From Rhodopseudomonas julia (GTDB lineage: Bacteria > Pseudomonadota > Alphaproteobacteria > Rhizobiales > Afifellaceae), in NCBI RefSeq assembly GCF_030813515.1, contig NZ_JAUSUK010000002.1, positions 1,550,001-1,614,000 of the forward strand: a stretch of DNA of 64,000 bases, in the 5' to 3' direction. Positions 18,722 to 27,068 of the stretch are shown one piece after another. A program made the translations under genes and the position numbers. Below the pieces are notes generated by a model. The model saw nothing but the letters and a program-made list of their open reading frames with translations. It ran no database searches and was not told the origin of the DNA. The first letter of the stretch is position 1. Each line of letters begins with the position of its first letter.

Positions 18722-19791
18722 GCCAGAAGACATCCGGCCGAGCATCAACCCTTCTCATCGGCCTTGCCACACTCGCCGCCGGGCTGACCGGCGGCCTCAC
18801 CTTCACGGCGCTGTCGATCCCGCTGCCATGGGTGCTGGGGAGTTTTTCGGCGACCGGGCTCCTGTCGCTTTTCGGGGTTCGGCTCGCCCTGCCGAGTTCC
18901 TGGCGCGGCTACGCCATGGTGATCGTAGGCACGATGCTCGGGGCCGGTTTCGATCCGGAAACGGTGAAGGCGATCCCAGGTTGGTGGCCGAGCCTCCTGA
19001 TCATGATCTTGTTGTCGATCGCGTTCTTCTTCTTCGCCTTTCTGGTGCTGCAGACATGGGCGAAGATGACGCCTGCTACCGCCTTCCTGGCGGCCGTGCC
19101 AGGCGGGTTATCGGTCGTCAGCGTGCTTGCCGAAACTTACGGCGCAGATCCTCGCCGGGTCGTGCTTTGCCACTCGGCCCGCCTCGTCGCTCTCTTGGTG
19201 ACGATGCCGATCCTTATCCACCTGCTCGGCGATTATGATCTCGCCGGAGCATCGCGCCCCGGCAGCCTCCCACCCATCGACGGGTCGCCCCTCGATCTCT
19301 TGCTGCTTCTGGGCTGCGCGATCGCCGGCTATTTCCTCGGGCGGGTGATGAAAGTACCGTCGGGCCTTTTGCTGATACCGCTCATCCTGTCTGCCTTCGT
19401 CCTCAGCCTTGGTGTCGTCGAGGCGCATGTGCCGGCTCAGATCTCGATCGTCGCGCAGATCATCATCGGCGCGAATGTCGGCGTCCGCTTCGTCGGCTAT
19501 CGTCTCCGAGACATTTTGAGCGACGGCTGGATGTCGGCGATCATCGGCGTGGTACTGTCCTTCAGCACCTTCCTCGCGGCACTTGCGGCCTCAGAACTTA
19601 CCGGCATCGACGCGGCACCGCTGCTTCTGTCGTTCCTGCCCGGCGGGGCCCCGGAGATGGGCGTGGTCGCAGTCGCCCTTCACATCGCACCCGCAATGGT
19701 GGCGTGTCATCATCTTGTGCGCGTCGCACTCATGGTGGCGCTGATCCCATTCGGGCTCAAGCACCTCGCAAAGCCTGGCAAGTCTGACTGA
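18718..19791 (+). CDS. AbrB-family polytopic membrane protein
   Basis: A TTG at 18718, overlapping the tctA stop, gives about 357 residues; a GTG at 18661 would overlap tctA by 61 bp. The protein is almost wholly membrane helices and shows the two-fold repeat of the AbrB (ammonia monooxygenase-like) family: AAGLTGGLTFTALSIPLPWVLG in the first half against GYFLGRVMKVPSGLLLIPLI in the second, each followed by a helix with A-PGG (FLAAVPGGLSVVSVLAE, SFLPGGAPEMGVVAVAL). The database name 'AbrB regulator' is misleading: no DNA-binding domain is present. Function is unknown. Coupling to a Tct transporter suggests a linked uptake or export role. Convergent with the IclR gene, 5 bp away. Confidence 0.82.
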   Translation: MSQKTSGRASTLLIGLATLAAGLTGGLTFTALSIPLPWVLGSFSATGLLSLFGVRLALPSSWRGYAMVIVGTMLGAGFDPETVKAIPGWWPSLLIMILLSIAFFFFAFLVLQTWAKMTPATAFLAAVPGGLSVVSVLAETYGADPRRVVLCHSARLVALLVTMPILIHLLGDYDLAGASRPGSLPPIDGSPLDLLLLLGCAIAGYFLGRVMKVPSGLLLIPLILSAFVLSLGVVEAHVPAQISIVAQIIIGANVGVRFVGYRLRDILSDGWMSAIIGVVLSFSTFLAALAASELTGIDAAPLLLSFLPGGAPEMGVVAVALHIAPAMVACHHLVRVALMVALIPFGLKHLAKPGKSD

Positions 19792-19796
19792 CCTGT

Positions 19797-20510
19797 TCAG
19801 GAGGCCGTTTTCTGGCGGCCGATTCGCTCCGCGCTTTCCTTCAAAGCCACCAGCACCGTCCCGCGGCGGGCATCGTCAAAGCGCGTGATCAACCCGGAAA
19901 TGGCGAGCGCGCCGCGCAGATTGCCGTCGGGACTGAAGACCGGGACGGCGATCGCAGCGATGTCGGAATCACGTTCGCCCAACGAGATCGCATGGCCCTC
20001 GCGCCGGATTTCTCGGTACCGGGGATCATCCTCTGTCCAGGCAAGCAGAAGATGGGACGCTGCCCCCGCCGTCAACGGCATACGCGCGCCCTCCACGATG
20101 TGGTGACGGATCGCCCGGTCCGGCTCGTGGCGATAGAGGCAGACACGGCTGTCACCATCACGGACATAAAAGGATGCCGTCTCGCCCACTGTCTCGGCCA
20201 GGCGACGCAGTTCCGGACGGATGAGGTCTGCGGCAGTGAAATTCTGCCGGTACCGTGCCCCAAGCCGCCACACCGTCGCGCCGAGCCGATAGCGGCCGTC
20301 GGGCTGGCGCGCGATGTAGCCAAAGCGCTCAAGCGAAACGCAGAGCCGTAGGATCGTGCTTTTGTAGAGGCCCGTCCGACGGGCGAGCTCCGCAAGGGTG
20401 AGCGTCAGCTCTCCCTCATCGAAGCAGGCAAGAATACGGAAGGCCCGCTCGACGGCCTCTACGCCGCGCTGGCCCGCATCGCCGGAATCACCGTTTTCAG
20501 CCGCTGCCAC
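19797..20510 (-). CDS. IclR-family transcriptional regulator
   Basis: This 237-residue protein has an N-terminal winged helix (GVEAVERAFRILACFDEGEL, LAELARRTGLYKSTILRLCV, LERFGYIARQPDGRYRLGA) and a GAF-like effector domain (HHIVEGARMPLTAGAASHLL, DSDIAAIAVPVFSPDGNLRG). The start is GTG at 20510 with a GAGGGG site. It is divergent from the CaiB/lyase/tct operon, and nested inverted repeats of GTTCTG lie between them. Control of that operon by the transported acid or its CoA ester is the natural inference. Confidence 0.9.
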   Translation of the reverse strand: MAAAENGDSGDAGQRGVEAVERAFRILACFDEGELTLTLAELARRTGLYKSTILRLCVSLERFGYIARQPDGRYRLGATVWRLGARYRQNFTAADLIRPELRRLAETVGETASFYVRDGDSRVCLYRHEPDRAIRHHIVEGARMPLTAGAASHLLLAWTEDDPRYREIRREGHAISLGERDSDIAAIAVPVFSPDGNLRGALAISGLITRFDDARRGTVLVALKESAERIGRQKTAS

Positions 20511-20538
20511 AATTGTCTTCCCCTCTTGCCGCTATACA

Positions 20539-20600
20539 ATCGTTCTGCTACGTTGAATATACGTTCTGCCTGACAGAACGCAAGAACAATGAAGAACGAT
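20539..20600. promoter_or_regulatory. Nested palindromes, candidate IclR operator
   Basis: The inner repeat is CGTTCTG (20562-20568), five bases, CAGAACG (20574-20580). An outer pair, ATCGTTCT (20539-20546) and AGAACGAT (20593-20600), is also perfectly inverted and nearly concentric. Four copies of the GTTCT core in symmetric positions between divergent genes fit a tetrameric IclR dimer-of-dimers. Confidence 0.6.
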
Positions 20601-20674
20601 CCGGAGGACATCGGCCCAACTTGCGGAATTGATTCCGCACGTTCCGCTATCCTTCTGATCGAAAAGGAGACGCC

Positions 20675-21868
20675 ATGCTCCGGCCCCTCGCCGGCATCCG
20701 CATTCTCGACCTGACGAACGTGCTCGCGGGACCTTTCTGTTGCCATCAACTCGTCCATTTCGGTGCGGAGGTGATCAAGGTCGAGGCAACGGGCCGCGGC
20801 GACCTCGCGCGTCAGCTCGGGGCCGATCCCGAGCTCAATGCCCGCAACATGGGCATCTCCTTTCTGGCGCAGAACGCCGGCAAGAAATCCGTCACGGTCA
20901 ACCTCAAGGACGAGCGCGGCAAGGCCATTTTCCGCCGCCTGGTGGAAAGCGCCGATGTGCTCGTCGAGAATTTTCGCCCCGGCGTCATGGAGCGGCTGGG
21001 CGTAGGCTATGAGGCGCTGAAGGACGTCAACCCGCAGCTCATCTACTGCGCCATCTCCGGCTTCGGGCAAAGTGGCCCCTGGATCGGACGCCCCGCCTAC
21101 GACCAGATCATCCAGGGCGCATCCGGCGTCATGTCGATCACTGGCGACAGCGATTCAGGCCCGTTGCGCGTCGGCTATCCGATTGCCGACACGATCGGCG
21201 GATTGACCGCAGCCTTTGCGATCGCAGCCGCTCTCAACGCGGAAGAGCGCGGCGCGTTTCTCGATGTCTCCATGCTCGAAGCGACGATCGCCACCATGGG
21301 CTGGATCGTCTCCAATTACCTGATCGGCGGTGTCGAGCCTTCGCCGAAGGGCAACGAAAACATGACGTCTGCCCCCTCCGGCTCGTTCCAGGCGCAGGAC
21401 GGGCTCCTCAACATCGCAGCCAACAAAGACGAGCAGTGGCAGCTGCTTGCCCGACATCTTGCGCGCGAGGACCTGCTTCAGGATCCGGATTTCGCCACCC
21501 GCGAGAAGCGCAAGGAGAACCGGGCGCGTCTCAAAGCGGAGCTGGAAACAGCGCTGACACGACGTCCCGCGCGCGATTGGGTGCGCGAATTGAACGAGAT
21601 CGGCGTCCCGGCGGGCGCAGTGATGAGCGTGCCGGACATCCTGGCGCATCCGCAGATCGCCGAGAGAGGAATGCTTGGCACGTTCCAGAACGTCCCGGGG
21701 GTCGGGCGCGACATCACCGTCATACGCACGGGCATCAAGATGAGTGGCGAGGCGCCGAGCGTCGATGCACCGCCCCCACAACTCGGCGAGCACAACCAAG
21801 AAGTCTATGGGGCTCTCGGCCTGCCGGCGAGCGAGATCGAGACGCTTCAGAAGGAAGGTGCGATATGA
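20675..21868 (+). CDS. Class III (CaiB/BaiF) CoA-transferase of the tricarboxylate operon
   Basis: This 397-residue CoA-transferase starts MLRPLAGIRILDLTNVLAGP with an AAGGAG site before the ATG. It shares AEVIKVEATGRGD, VLVENFRPGVMERLG, and GFGQSGPWIGRPAYDQIIQG with the family. Asp172 (YPIADTIGGLTAA) is the expected catalytic aspartate. It is only distantly like the first CaiB protein in this window. Its stop overlaps the start of a citrate-synthase-fold lyase gene (ATGA), so the two enzymes are made together. The obvious inference is that it makes the CoA thioester that the lyase then cleaves, for example citrate or a substituted hydroxy acid. Confidence 0.9.
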   Translation: MLRPLAGIRILDLTNVLAGPFCCHQLVHFGAEVIKVEATGRGDLARQLGADPELNARNMGISFLAQNAGKKSVTVNLKDERGKAIFRRLVESADVLVENFRPGVMERLGVGYEALKDVNPQLIYCAISGFGQSGPWIGRPAYDQIIQGASGVMSITGDSDSGPLRVGYPIADTIGGLTAAFAIAAALNAEERGAFLDVSMLEATIATMGWIVSNYLIGGVEPSPKGNENMTSAPSGSFQAQDGLLNIAANKDEQWQLLARHLAREDLLQDPDFATREKRKENRARLKAELETALTRRPARDWVRELNEIGVPAGAVMSVPDILAHPQIAERGMLGTFQNVPGVGRDITVIRTGIKMSGEAPSVDAPPPQLGEHNQEVYGALGLPASEIETLQKEGAI

Positions 21869-22710
21869 GTGACGTGTCCGATTGGTGGCGCACCTCCATC
21901 ATCGAGATGGAACCGGGCAAGATCAGTTTCCGAGGCTATCCCGTTCAGGAACTCATTGGTCAGGTGAGTTTTCCCGAGATGATCTGGCTGATGACGCGCG
22001 GCGAGTTGCCGGGCCATGACGAGGCGGCCTTGTTTGAGGCGGCACTCGTGGCGGCCGTCGATCATGGACCTCAGGCTCCTTCGATCGCGGCGGCACGCAT
22101 GGCCGTCACCTGCGGCCTGCCCCTGAATGGCGCCATGGCCTCCGCGGTCAATTTCCTCGACGACGTGCATGGCGGCGCCGGCGAACAGGCCGTCGAACTC
22201 TACCATCTGATCGACGAGGCCGGCGGGCCGGACAAGACCGCGGAAATCCTCGATCGCTGGCAGGCGGAACGCGGCCGTTTCGTGCCGGGCTTCGGCCACC
22301 GCTTTCACAAGCCTGTCGATCCCCGCGCGCCCCGCCTTCTCGGGCTCGTCGATGAGGCTGCTGCGGCCGGAACCGTTTCCGGACGCTTTGCGAAGATCGG
22401 TCGTACGATTGAAAAAACGCTGACGGAGACGAAGAGCAAACCCGTCCCGATGAACATCGATGGGGCGACCGCGGTCATCTATGCCGAGCTCGGCTTTCCG
22501 GCTCCTCTTGCCAGAGGCCTCTTCTGCCTGTCACGCTCCGTCGGCATTCTCTCCCATGCCTGGGAGCAGATGTGTCAGGGTGGCCGCAATAAGGGCCCGA
22601 CACCACCAGCCTACCGCTGGACCTTCGACGGAGCGGCTCCGCGCGAAGTGCCGGCTTCCTATCGCAGCCAGAAGCTGCGTCAGAATGGTCAAATCAGGGA
22701 GGATTCATGA
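21865..22710 (+). CDS. Citrate-synthase-fold lyase, citryl-CoA lyase type
   Basis: The chosen ATG overlaps the CoA-transferase stop and gives 281 residues, far shorter than citrate synthase (about 430) but typical of the citryl-CoA lyase group. The catalytic set of the citrate synthase fold is kept: His102 in VHGGAGE, His145 in GFGHRFHKPVDPRAP, and Asp199 in MNIDGATA. SRSVGILSHAWEQ also matches. Such enzymes cleave citryl-CoA to acetyl-CoA and oxaloacetate, or run on related acyl-CoAs. The upstream frame is open but is antisense-like sequence inside the CoA-transferase gene. Neighbours (CoA-transferase, TctCBA) support a catabolic, not biosynthetic, role. The true substrate is inferred. Confidence 0.83.
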   Translation: MSDVSDWWRTSIIEMEPGKISFRGYPVQELIGQVSFPEMIWLMTRGELPGHDEAALFEAALVAAVDHGPQAPSIAAARMAVTCGLPLNGAMASAVNFLDDVHGGAGEQAVELYHLIDEAGGPDKTAEILDRWQAERGRFVPGFGHRFHKPVDPRAPRLLGLVDEAAAAGTVSGRFAKIGRTIEKTLTETKSKPVPMNIDGATAVIYAELGFPAPLARGLFCLSRSVGILSHAWEQMCQGGRNKGPTPPAYRWTFDGAAPREVPASYRSQKLRQNGQIREDS

Positions 22711-23702
22711 CCATGTCATTGCGTCGTTTGCTTGTACTTGCTCTGCCGCTGGCTTTTGCCACGGCCACGCTGAGCGACCGTGCGTCGGCCTTCGAGCCGT
22801 CGTCGACCGAATGCATCGCCCCCGCCAATCCCGGCGGCGGCTGGGATTTCACCTGCCGTCAAGTCGGCAAGACCATGCAGGATTTGGACTTCATCCCAGG
22901 TACGATGAAGGTCACCAATCTCGCCGGCGGATCCGGCGGCGTCGCGTTTGCCGAAGTCGTCAACAAGCGCAATGACGACAACAACCTGATCGTCGCAGCC
23001 TCTTCGGCAACCTCGAGCCGCCTCGCCCAGGGCGCCTATCCCGGCGGCGACATGGATCAGGTCCGCTGGCTCGCCTCCGTCGGCGCCGACTATGGCATCA
23101 TCGCGGTCGCCAAGGATTCGAAATTCAACACGCTTCCCGAGCTGTTCGACGCCATCAAGGCCGATCCTTCTTCGATCGCCGTCTCCGGCGGCTCGGCCGT
23201 CGGCGGCTGGGACCATCTGAAAGTTCTGATCGCAGCCAAGCGTGCCGGCATCGATAAGCTGCGTCAGATCAAATACGTCGCCTTCGAGGGCGGCGGCGAG
23301 GCGGTCACTCAGCTTCTCGCAGGCTCCGTTCAGGCCTTCTCCGGCGACGCATCGGAAGCCAAGGGCTTCGTCGATTCCGGCGACATCAAAGTTCTCGCCG
23401 TCCTTGCTCCGGAACGCCTGCCGGGCGATTTCTCAAAATTCCCGACCGCCAAGGAACAGGGCATCGATGCCGTGGGCGCCAATTGGCGCGGCTTCTACGC
23501 CCCGGGCGGCATGTCGGACGAGGCCTATGATTGGTGGGTCGAATCGATCGGCAAGACCTACAAATCCGACGAATGGAAGAAGATCATGGCGGCCAATGGC
23601 CTTGCCCCGCTTGATCTTCAAGGCGAAGAATTTGAGGGATTTGTGGGCGATTCCGTCGCGGAGATCAAAGAGCTCTCCAAAGAAATCGGCATCATCAGGT
23701 GA
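22707..23702 (+). CDS. Tripartite tricarboxylate transporter substrate-binding protein, second copy
   Basis: This 331-residue receptor has a signal peptide (SLRRLLVLALPLAFATATL, cleaved near ASA-FEPS) and an N-terminal CIAPANPGGGWDFTCRQVGK typical of the TctC branch that binds tricarboxylates, followed by VTNLAGGSGGVAFAEVV. It is clearly diverged from the first copy. Its ATG overlaps the lyase stop (ATGA), tying receptor expression to the CoA-dependent enzymes. A GGGAGG-like site lies just upstream. The two Cys residues (about 32 and 46) could form a disulfide in the periplasm. A 12-bp perfect hairpin follows. Confidence 0.92.
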   Translation: MTMSLRRLLVLALPLAFATATLSDRASAFEPSSTECIAPANPGGGWDFTCRQVGKTMQDLDFIPGTMKVTNLAGGSGGVAFAEVVNKRNDDNNLIVAASSATSSRLAQGAYPGGDMDQVRWLASVGADYGIIAVAKDSKFNTLPELFDAIKADPSSIAVSGGSAVGGWDHLKVLIAAKRAGIDKLRQIKYVAFEGGGEAVTQLLAGSVQAFSGDASEAKGFVDSGDIKVLAVLAPERLPGDFSKFPTAKEQGIDAVGANWRGFYAPGGMSDEAYDWWVESIGKTYKSDEWKKIMAANGLAPLDLQGEEFEGFVGDSVAEIKELSKEIGIIR

Positions 23703-23711
23703 CATCGCGAA

Positions 23712-23738
23712 GGGCCGTGCCGAATCTCGGCGCGGCCC
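23712..23738 (+). promoter_or_regulatory. Perfect stem-loop between tctC and tctB (second operon)
   Basis: Arms at 23712-23723 and 23727-23738 pair over 12 bp (one G-T wobble) around an ATC loop, 9 bases after the receptor stop. A short CTCTTC, not a T-run, follows. Its position is the same as in the first tct operon. Confidence 0.6.
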
Positions 23739-23760
23739 TCTTCGATAACGGGGAGAGCTC

Positions 23761-24192
23761 ATGAGCGATCGGATACTCGGTGTGATCGGCATTGCACTTG
23801 CCGCCTTCTATATCTGGCAAGCGACCCTCATCCAGGAAAGCTTCATGTCCGACCCGGTCGGGCCGAAGACGTTTCCGATCATCATCGGCGTCATTCTCGG
23901 ACTTTCCTCCATCTATTTCGTGATCAAGCCCGATCCGGAACCGCAATGGGCCAGCTTTGCGCGCACGATGGAGGTGCTCTTCGCCGCCGCGGTGCTCTTT
24001 GGCTACGCCTATGCGCTGCCGATCGGCGGCTTTGTCCTGACGACCGCAGTCACCGCAATGTTTCTGTCCTGGCGTCTCGGCGCGGGCCCCGTGCAAGCCG
24101 CGATCGCAGGTGCGACCATTTCAGTCGGCATCTATGTGCTGTTCGGCGTCGTCCTCGGCCTGTCGCTGGCACACGGCCCCTGGGGCTTTTGA
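23761..24192 (+). CDS. Tripartite tricarboxylate transporter small membrane subunit, second copy
   Basis: The 143-residue protein has four hydrophobic segments (ILGVIGIALAAFYIWQATLI, FPIIIGVILGLSSIYFVI, VLFAAAVLFGYAYALPIGGF, and the C-terminal AAIAGATISVGIYVLFGVVL). The FMSDPVGPKTFPIIIG stretch after the first helix is a common TctB feature (DP-G...FP). A GGGGAG site precedes the ATG. It lies between tctC and tctA, as in the first operon, and should pair with the TctA encoded next. Confidence 0.9.
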   Translation: MSDRILGVIGIALAAFYIWQATLIQESFMSDPVGPKTFPIIIGVILGLSSIYFVIKPDPEPQWASFARTMEVLFAAAVLFGYAYALPIGGFVLTTAVTAMFLSWRLGAGPVQAAIAGATISVGIYVLFGVVLGLSLAHGPWGF

Positions 24193-24210
24193 GAAAGCGG
24201 AGGATTTTCA

Positions 24211-25749
24211 ATGGACGCACTCTCCTCCCTTGCCGACGGTTTCGCTGTCGCCCTCACCTTCCAGAATCTGCTTCTGGCGCTCCTCGGCTGCTTCCTCGGT
24301 ACGATCTTCGGCGCACTTCCGGGACTGGGGCCTTCGAACGGCGTCGCCATTCTCATCCCTCTCGCCTTCACGCTCGGGCTGCCGGCGACGCCGGCGCTGA
24401 TTCTTCTGACCAGCGTCTATTACGGTGCCATGTATGGTGGGCGCATCTCGTCGATCCTGCTCAATATTCCAGGTGACGAGCCGGCGCTCATGACGACGCT
24501 CGACGGCTATCCGATGGCCCAGCAGGGCAAAGCCGGAGAGGCCCTCGCACTTTCCGGCATCGCCTCTTTTGTCGGCTCCTTCTTTGCCACCTGGGGGCTC
24601 GTCTTCCTCGCCCCGCAGCTCGTCAAGGTCGCCCTGCTCTTCGGCCCGGCGGAGTACTTCGCGCTCTTCACCCTCGCCTTTGCCACGCTTGGCGGTATCG
24701 CCAGCCGCAACCAGGCGAAGGCCGCCTTCTCCGCGGCTCTCGGTGTCGGCATCGCCATGATCGGCGTCGATGCCCAGACGGGCGTGCCGCGCTTCGCCTT
24801 CGGCGAGGTGCATCTTTACGACGGCATCGATTTTCTCGTCGCGATCGTCGGCCTGTTCGCAGTCTCCGAAGTGTTCATCTTCCTGGAACACCGCGGCGAA
24901 GAGGCTCACGCCCAAGGCGCCAGCAAGATGATCAACCGCGTCACCGCACCGCTTTCGATGCTCCGGAAGACGGCCGGCACGATGGGCCGTTCGACCGTTC
25001 TCGGCTTTCTCGCCGGCGTTCTGCCCGGCGCCGGTGCGTCGCTTGGCTCCTTCATCGCCTATTCGGTGGAAAAGCGCGTCTCCGACCGCAATGGCACCTT
25101 CGGCAAGGGCGACCCTCGCGGCGTTGCTGCGCCAGAGGCTGGCAACAATGCCGCCGCCGGTGGCGCCCTCGTTCCGATGCTGGCGCTCGGCGTTCCAGGC
25201 TCGGGCACGACGGCGGTGCTGCTCGCCATGCTGCTCGCCCTCAACATCACGCCTGGGCCGCTCCTCTTTCAGTCCAATCCGGATGTCGTCTGGGGTCTGA
25301 TCGCAGCTCTCTTCATCGGCAACATCATCTTGCTGATCATGAACATCCCGCTCGTCTCTTTGTTCGTGCGGGTTCTTCTCGTACCGCCGAAATACCTGAT
25401 GCCGGCGGTCGCGATGATCGCCTTCGTCGGCGTCTACGGCATTTCCGGTTCGACCTTCGACCTCGTCGTCATGGTGCTTTTCGGCCTGGGCGGCTGGCTG
25501 TTGCGCAAGCTCGACGTACCATTGGTGCCGGTGATCCTCGGCGTCCTCCTTGGAGGCCAAATGGAGGTCAATCTGCGCCGCGAGCTCACGATCTCCAACG
25601 GCGACTGGTCGGCGCTCGTCGATTCCTGGCTGTCGATCACGCTCTGGGGGCTCGCCATCGTCGGCTTCATCCTGCCCATTATCGTCGGCTCGTTCTTCCG
25701 CACCAATGTCGGCAAGGGCCGTTCGCGCGAAAGCGACGATCCGGATTGA
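24211..25749 (+). CDS. Tripartite tricarboxylate transporter large membrane subunit, second copy
   Basis: This 512-residue channel subunit shows FGALPGLGPSNGVAILIPLA and YGAMYGGRISSILLNIPGDE in the first half and the repeat LAGVLPGAGASLGSFIAYSV, then AAPEAGNNAAAGGALVPMLA and LGVPGSGTTAVLLAMLLALN in the second. These are canonical TctA motifs, closer to the family consensus than those of the first copy. A GGAGG site precedes the ATG. It ends the IclR-controlled operon; a hairpin follows 16 bp on. Confidence 0.95.
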   Translation: MDALSSLADGFAVALTFQNLLLALLGCFLGTIFGALPGLGPSNGVAILIPLAFTLGLPATPALILLTSVYYGAMYGGRISSILLNIPGDEPALMTTLDGYPMAQQGKAGEALALSGIASFVGSFFATWGLVFLAPQLVKVALLFGPAEYFALFTLAFATLGGIASRNQAKAAFSAALGVGIAMIGVDAQTGVPRFAFGEVHLYDGIDFLVAIVGLFAVSEVFIFLEHRGEEAHAQGASKMINRVTAPLSMLRKTAGTMGRSTVLGFLAGVLPGAGASLGSFIAYSVEKRVSDRNGTFGKGDPRGVAAPEAGNNAAAGGALVPMLALGVPGSGTTAVLLAMLLALNITPGPLLFQSNPDVVWGLIAALFIGNIILLIMNIPLVSLFVRVLLVPPKYLMPAVAMIAFVGVYGISGSTFDLVVMVLFGLGGWLLRKLDVPLVPVILGVLLGGQMEVNLRRELTISNGDWSALVDSWLSITLWGLAIVGFILPIIVGSFFRTNVGKGRSRESDDPD

Positions 25750-25765
25750 TCGGTGATTTCGGTGA

Positions 25766-25794
25766 GGCAGGGGCTCGTTTCTTGCAGCCCTGCC
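25766..25794 (+). terminator. Hairpin after the second tct operon
   Basis: GGCAGGGGCT (25766-25775) and AGCCCTGCC (25786-25794) pair over 9 bp with one bulge. There is no T-run, so termination is possible but unproven. Confidence 0.4.
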
Positions 25795-25894
25795 CCGCCT
25801 GACGGCGACTTGCCCGGGCTTTTGCGACACGCCACCTGCGGACGGGGAGCAGAAGAACGCCCAGTCTTTACCTCGTCACGGGGGAACCGTCGTC

Positions 25895-27028
25895 ATGTCT
25901 CAAGGAACGCCGCGGCCGCATGAGTTCAAGCTCGCCAGCGTGCCGGCCTTCTGGCCGGTCGCCATGGCGTCCGCTCTCGTCGAAGAGGAAGCGGAACTCT
26001 ATGCCCGCAACGTCAAATTCATCGAGGAGGAAATCAAGATCCATCACGAGCTGCGCCCGCAGCTTGCGACGGAGAACAGGATCCGCCTCGAACTGAGAAC
26101 CATGCATCTGCGCGATTACGGACGCGAAGAAGGACGCCCGACACTCGTCGTCGCCCCTTATGCCGGGCACAGCGCCATGATCGCCGACTATCACAATGGC
26201 CAAAGCCTCGTCCAAACGCTGCTCGATGGCGGCATCGCCCATGTCGCCCTGACGGACTGGAAGTCGGCCACCCCCGACATGCGCGACTTCGAGGTCGACA
26301 ATTATCTGGAAGAACTTCTCGTCGCGATCGAGGATCTCGGCGGTTCGGTCGATCTCGTCGGGCTCTGCCAGGGCGGCTGGGCATCGGCAATGCTTGCCGC
26401 GCGCTTTCCGGAGAAGGTCAACAGCCTCGTTCTCGCGGGAGCGCCCATCGACACGAATGCCGGCGACGGCCCCATCAAGCGCATGGTGCAGGCCTCTCCC
26501 CTTTCCTTCTACCGCGAACTCGTGGAACTCGGCGGGGGGCTGATGCTCGGCCGCTTCATGCTGCGCGGCTGGAAGAACATGCATCCGGCCGAACATTACA
26601 TCGAGGAGCATATCGAGCTTTACGAGCATATCGACGATCCCGCCTATCTTGCCAAACGCGAGACCTTCGAGAGCTGGTACGAAAATCCGATCGATCTGCC
26701 GGGACGTTGGTATCTCCAGGTGATCAAGGAGATCTTCAAAGAGAACCGCTTCGCCAACGGCAGCTTCGTCGGCCTCGGGCGGCCGCTCAAGCTGAGCGAT
26801 ATCAGCTGTCCGGTCTACCTTCTTGCGGGTGCCGCCGACGACATCACCACACCCGAGCAGGTACTGGAGGCCGACCGGCTCCTTGGAACACCCCAAGACG
26901 CGATCGTGAAGGAGACAGTTCCGGGCGGCCATATCGGGCTCTTCATGAGCGCGCGCACCCTCTCGCAAACCTGGCCGAAGATTGCCCGCTGGATCGTCCG
27001 AACCTCCGCCATGCCTGCCGCGGCCTGA
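25895..27028 (+). CDS. Alpha/beta hydrolase with Cys nucleophile, PHA synthase (PhaC)-like
   Basis: This 377-residue protein has the lipase-like box GLCQGG (156-161) with Cys158 in place of serine, Asp315/Asp316 in AGAADDITTPEQ, and His346 in VPGGHIGLFMS. Cys-Asp-His triads with GxCxGG and GGHIG are features of PHA synthases, and the length is near the class III PhaC subunit. DWKSATPDMRDFEVDNYLEE also resembles the PhaC/PhaZ region. No phaE, phaA, phaB or phasin gene is nearby, so it may instead be a thioesterase, depolymerase or acyltransferase acting on hydroxyacyl-CoA. It lies between the second tct operon and a convergent TRAP transporter. Confidence 0.72.
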   Translation: MSQGTPRPHEFKLASVPAFWPVAMASALVEEEAELYARNVKFIEEEIKIHHELRPQLATENRIRLELRTMHLRDYGREEGRPTLVVAPYAGHSAMIADYHNGQSLVQTLLDGGIAHVALTDWKSATPDMRDFEVDNYLEELLVAIEDLGGSVDLVGLCQGGWASAMLAARFPEKVNSLVLAGAPIDTNAGDGPIKRMVQASPLSFYRELVELGGGLMLGRFMLRGWKNMHPAEHYIEEHIELYEHIDDPAYLAKRETFESWYENPIDLPGRWYLQVIKEIFKENRFANGSFVGLGRPLKLSDISCPVYLLAGAADDITTPEQVLEADRLLGTPQDAIVKETVPGGHIGLFMSARTLSQTWPKIARWIVRTSAMPAAA

Positions 27029-27068
27029 CGCCGGCCATTCGCTGCCGCCGGCGGCCCTCCGCCAAGCC

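Noticed and set aside
21436-21864. Upstream extension of the lyase frame
   Set aside because: It runs through the CoA-transferase gene in another frame, is Arg/Gly-rich and unlike any citrate-synthase relative.
24208-25830. A 540-codon open frame antisense to the second tctA
   Set aside because: It mirrors a strong transporter gene; its Glu/Asp/Arg-rich product is the usual antisense reading of hydrophobic codons.
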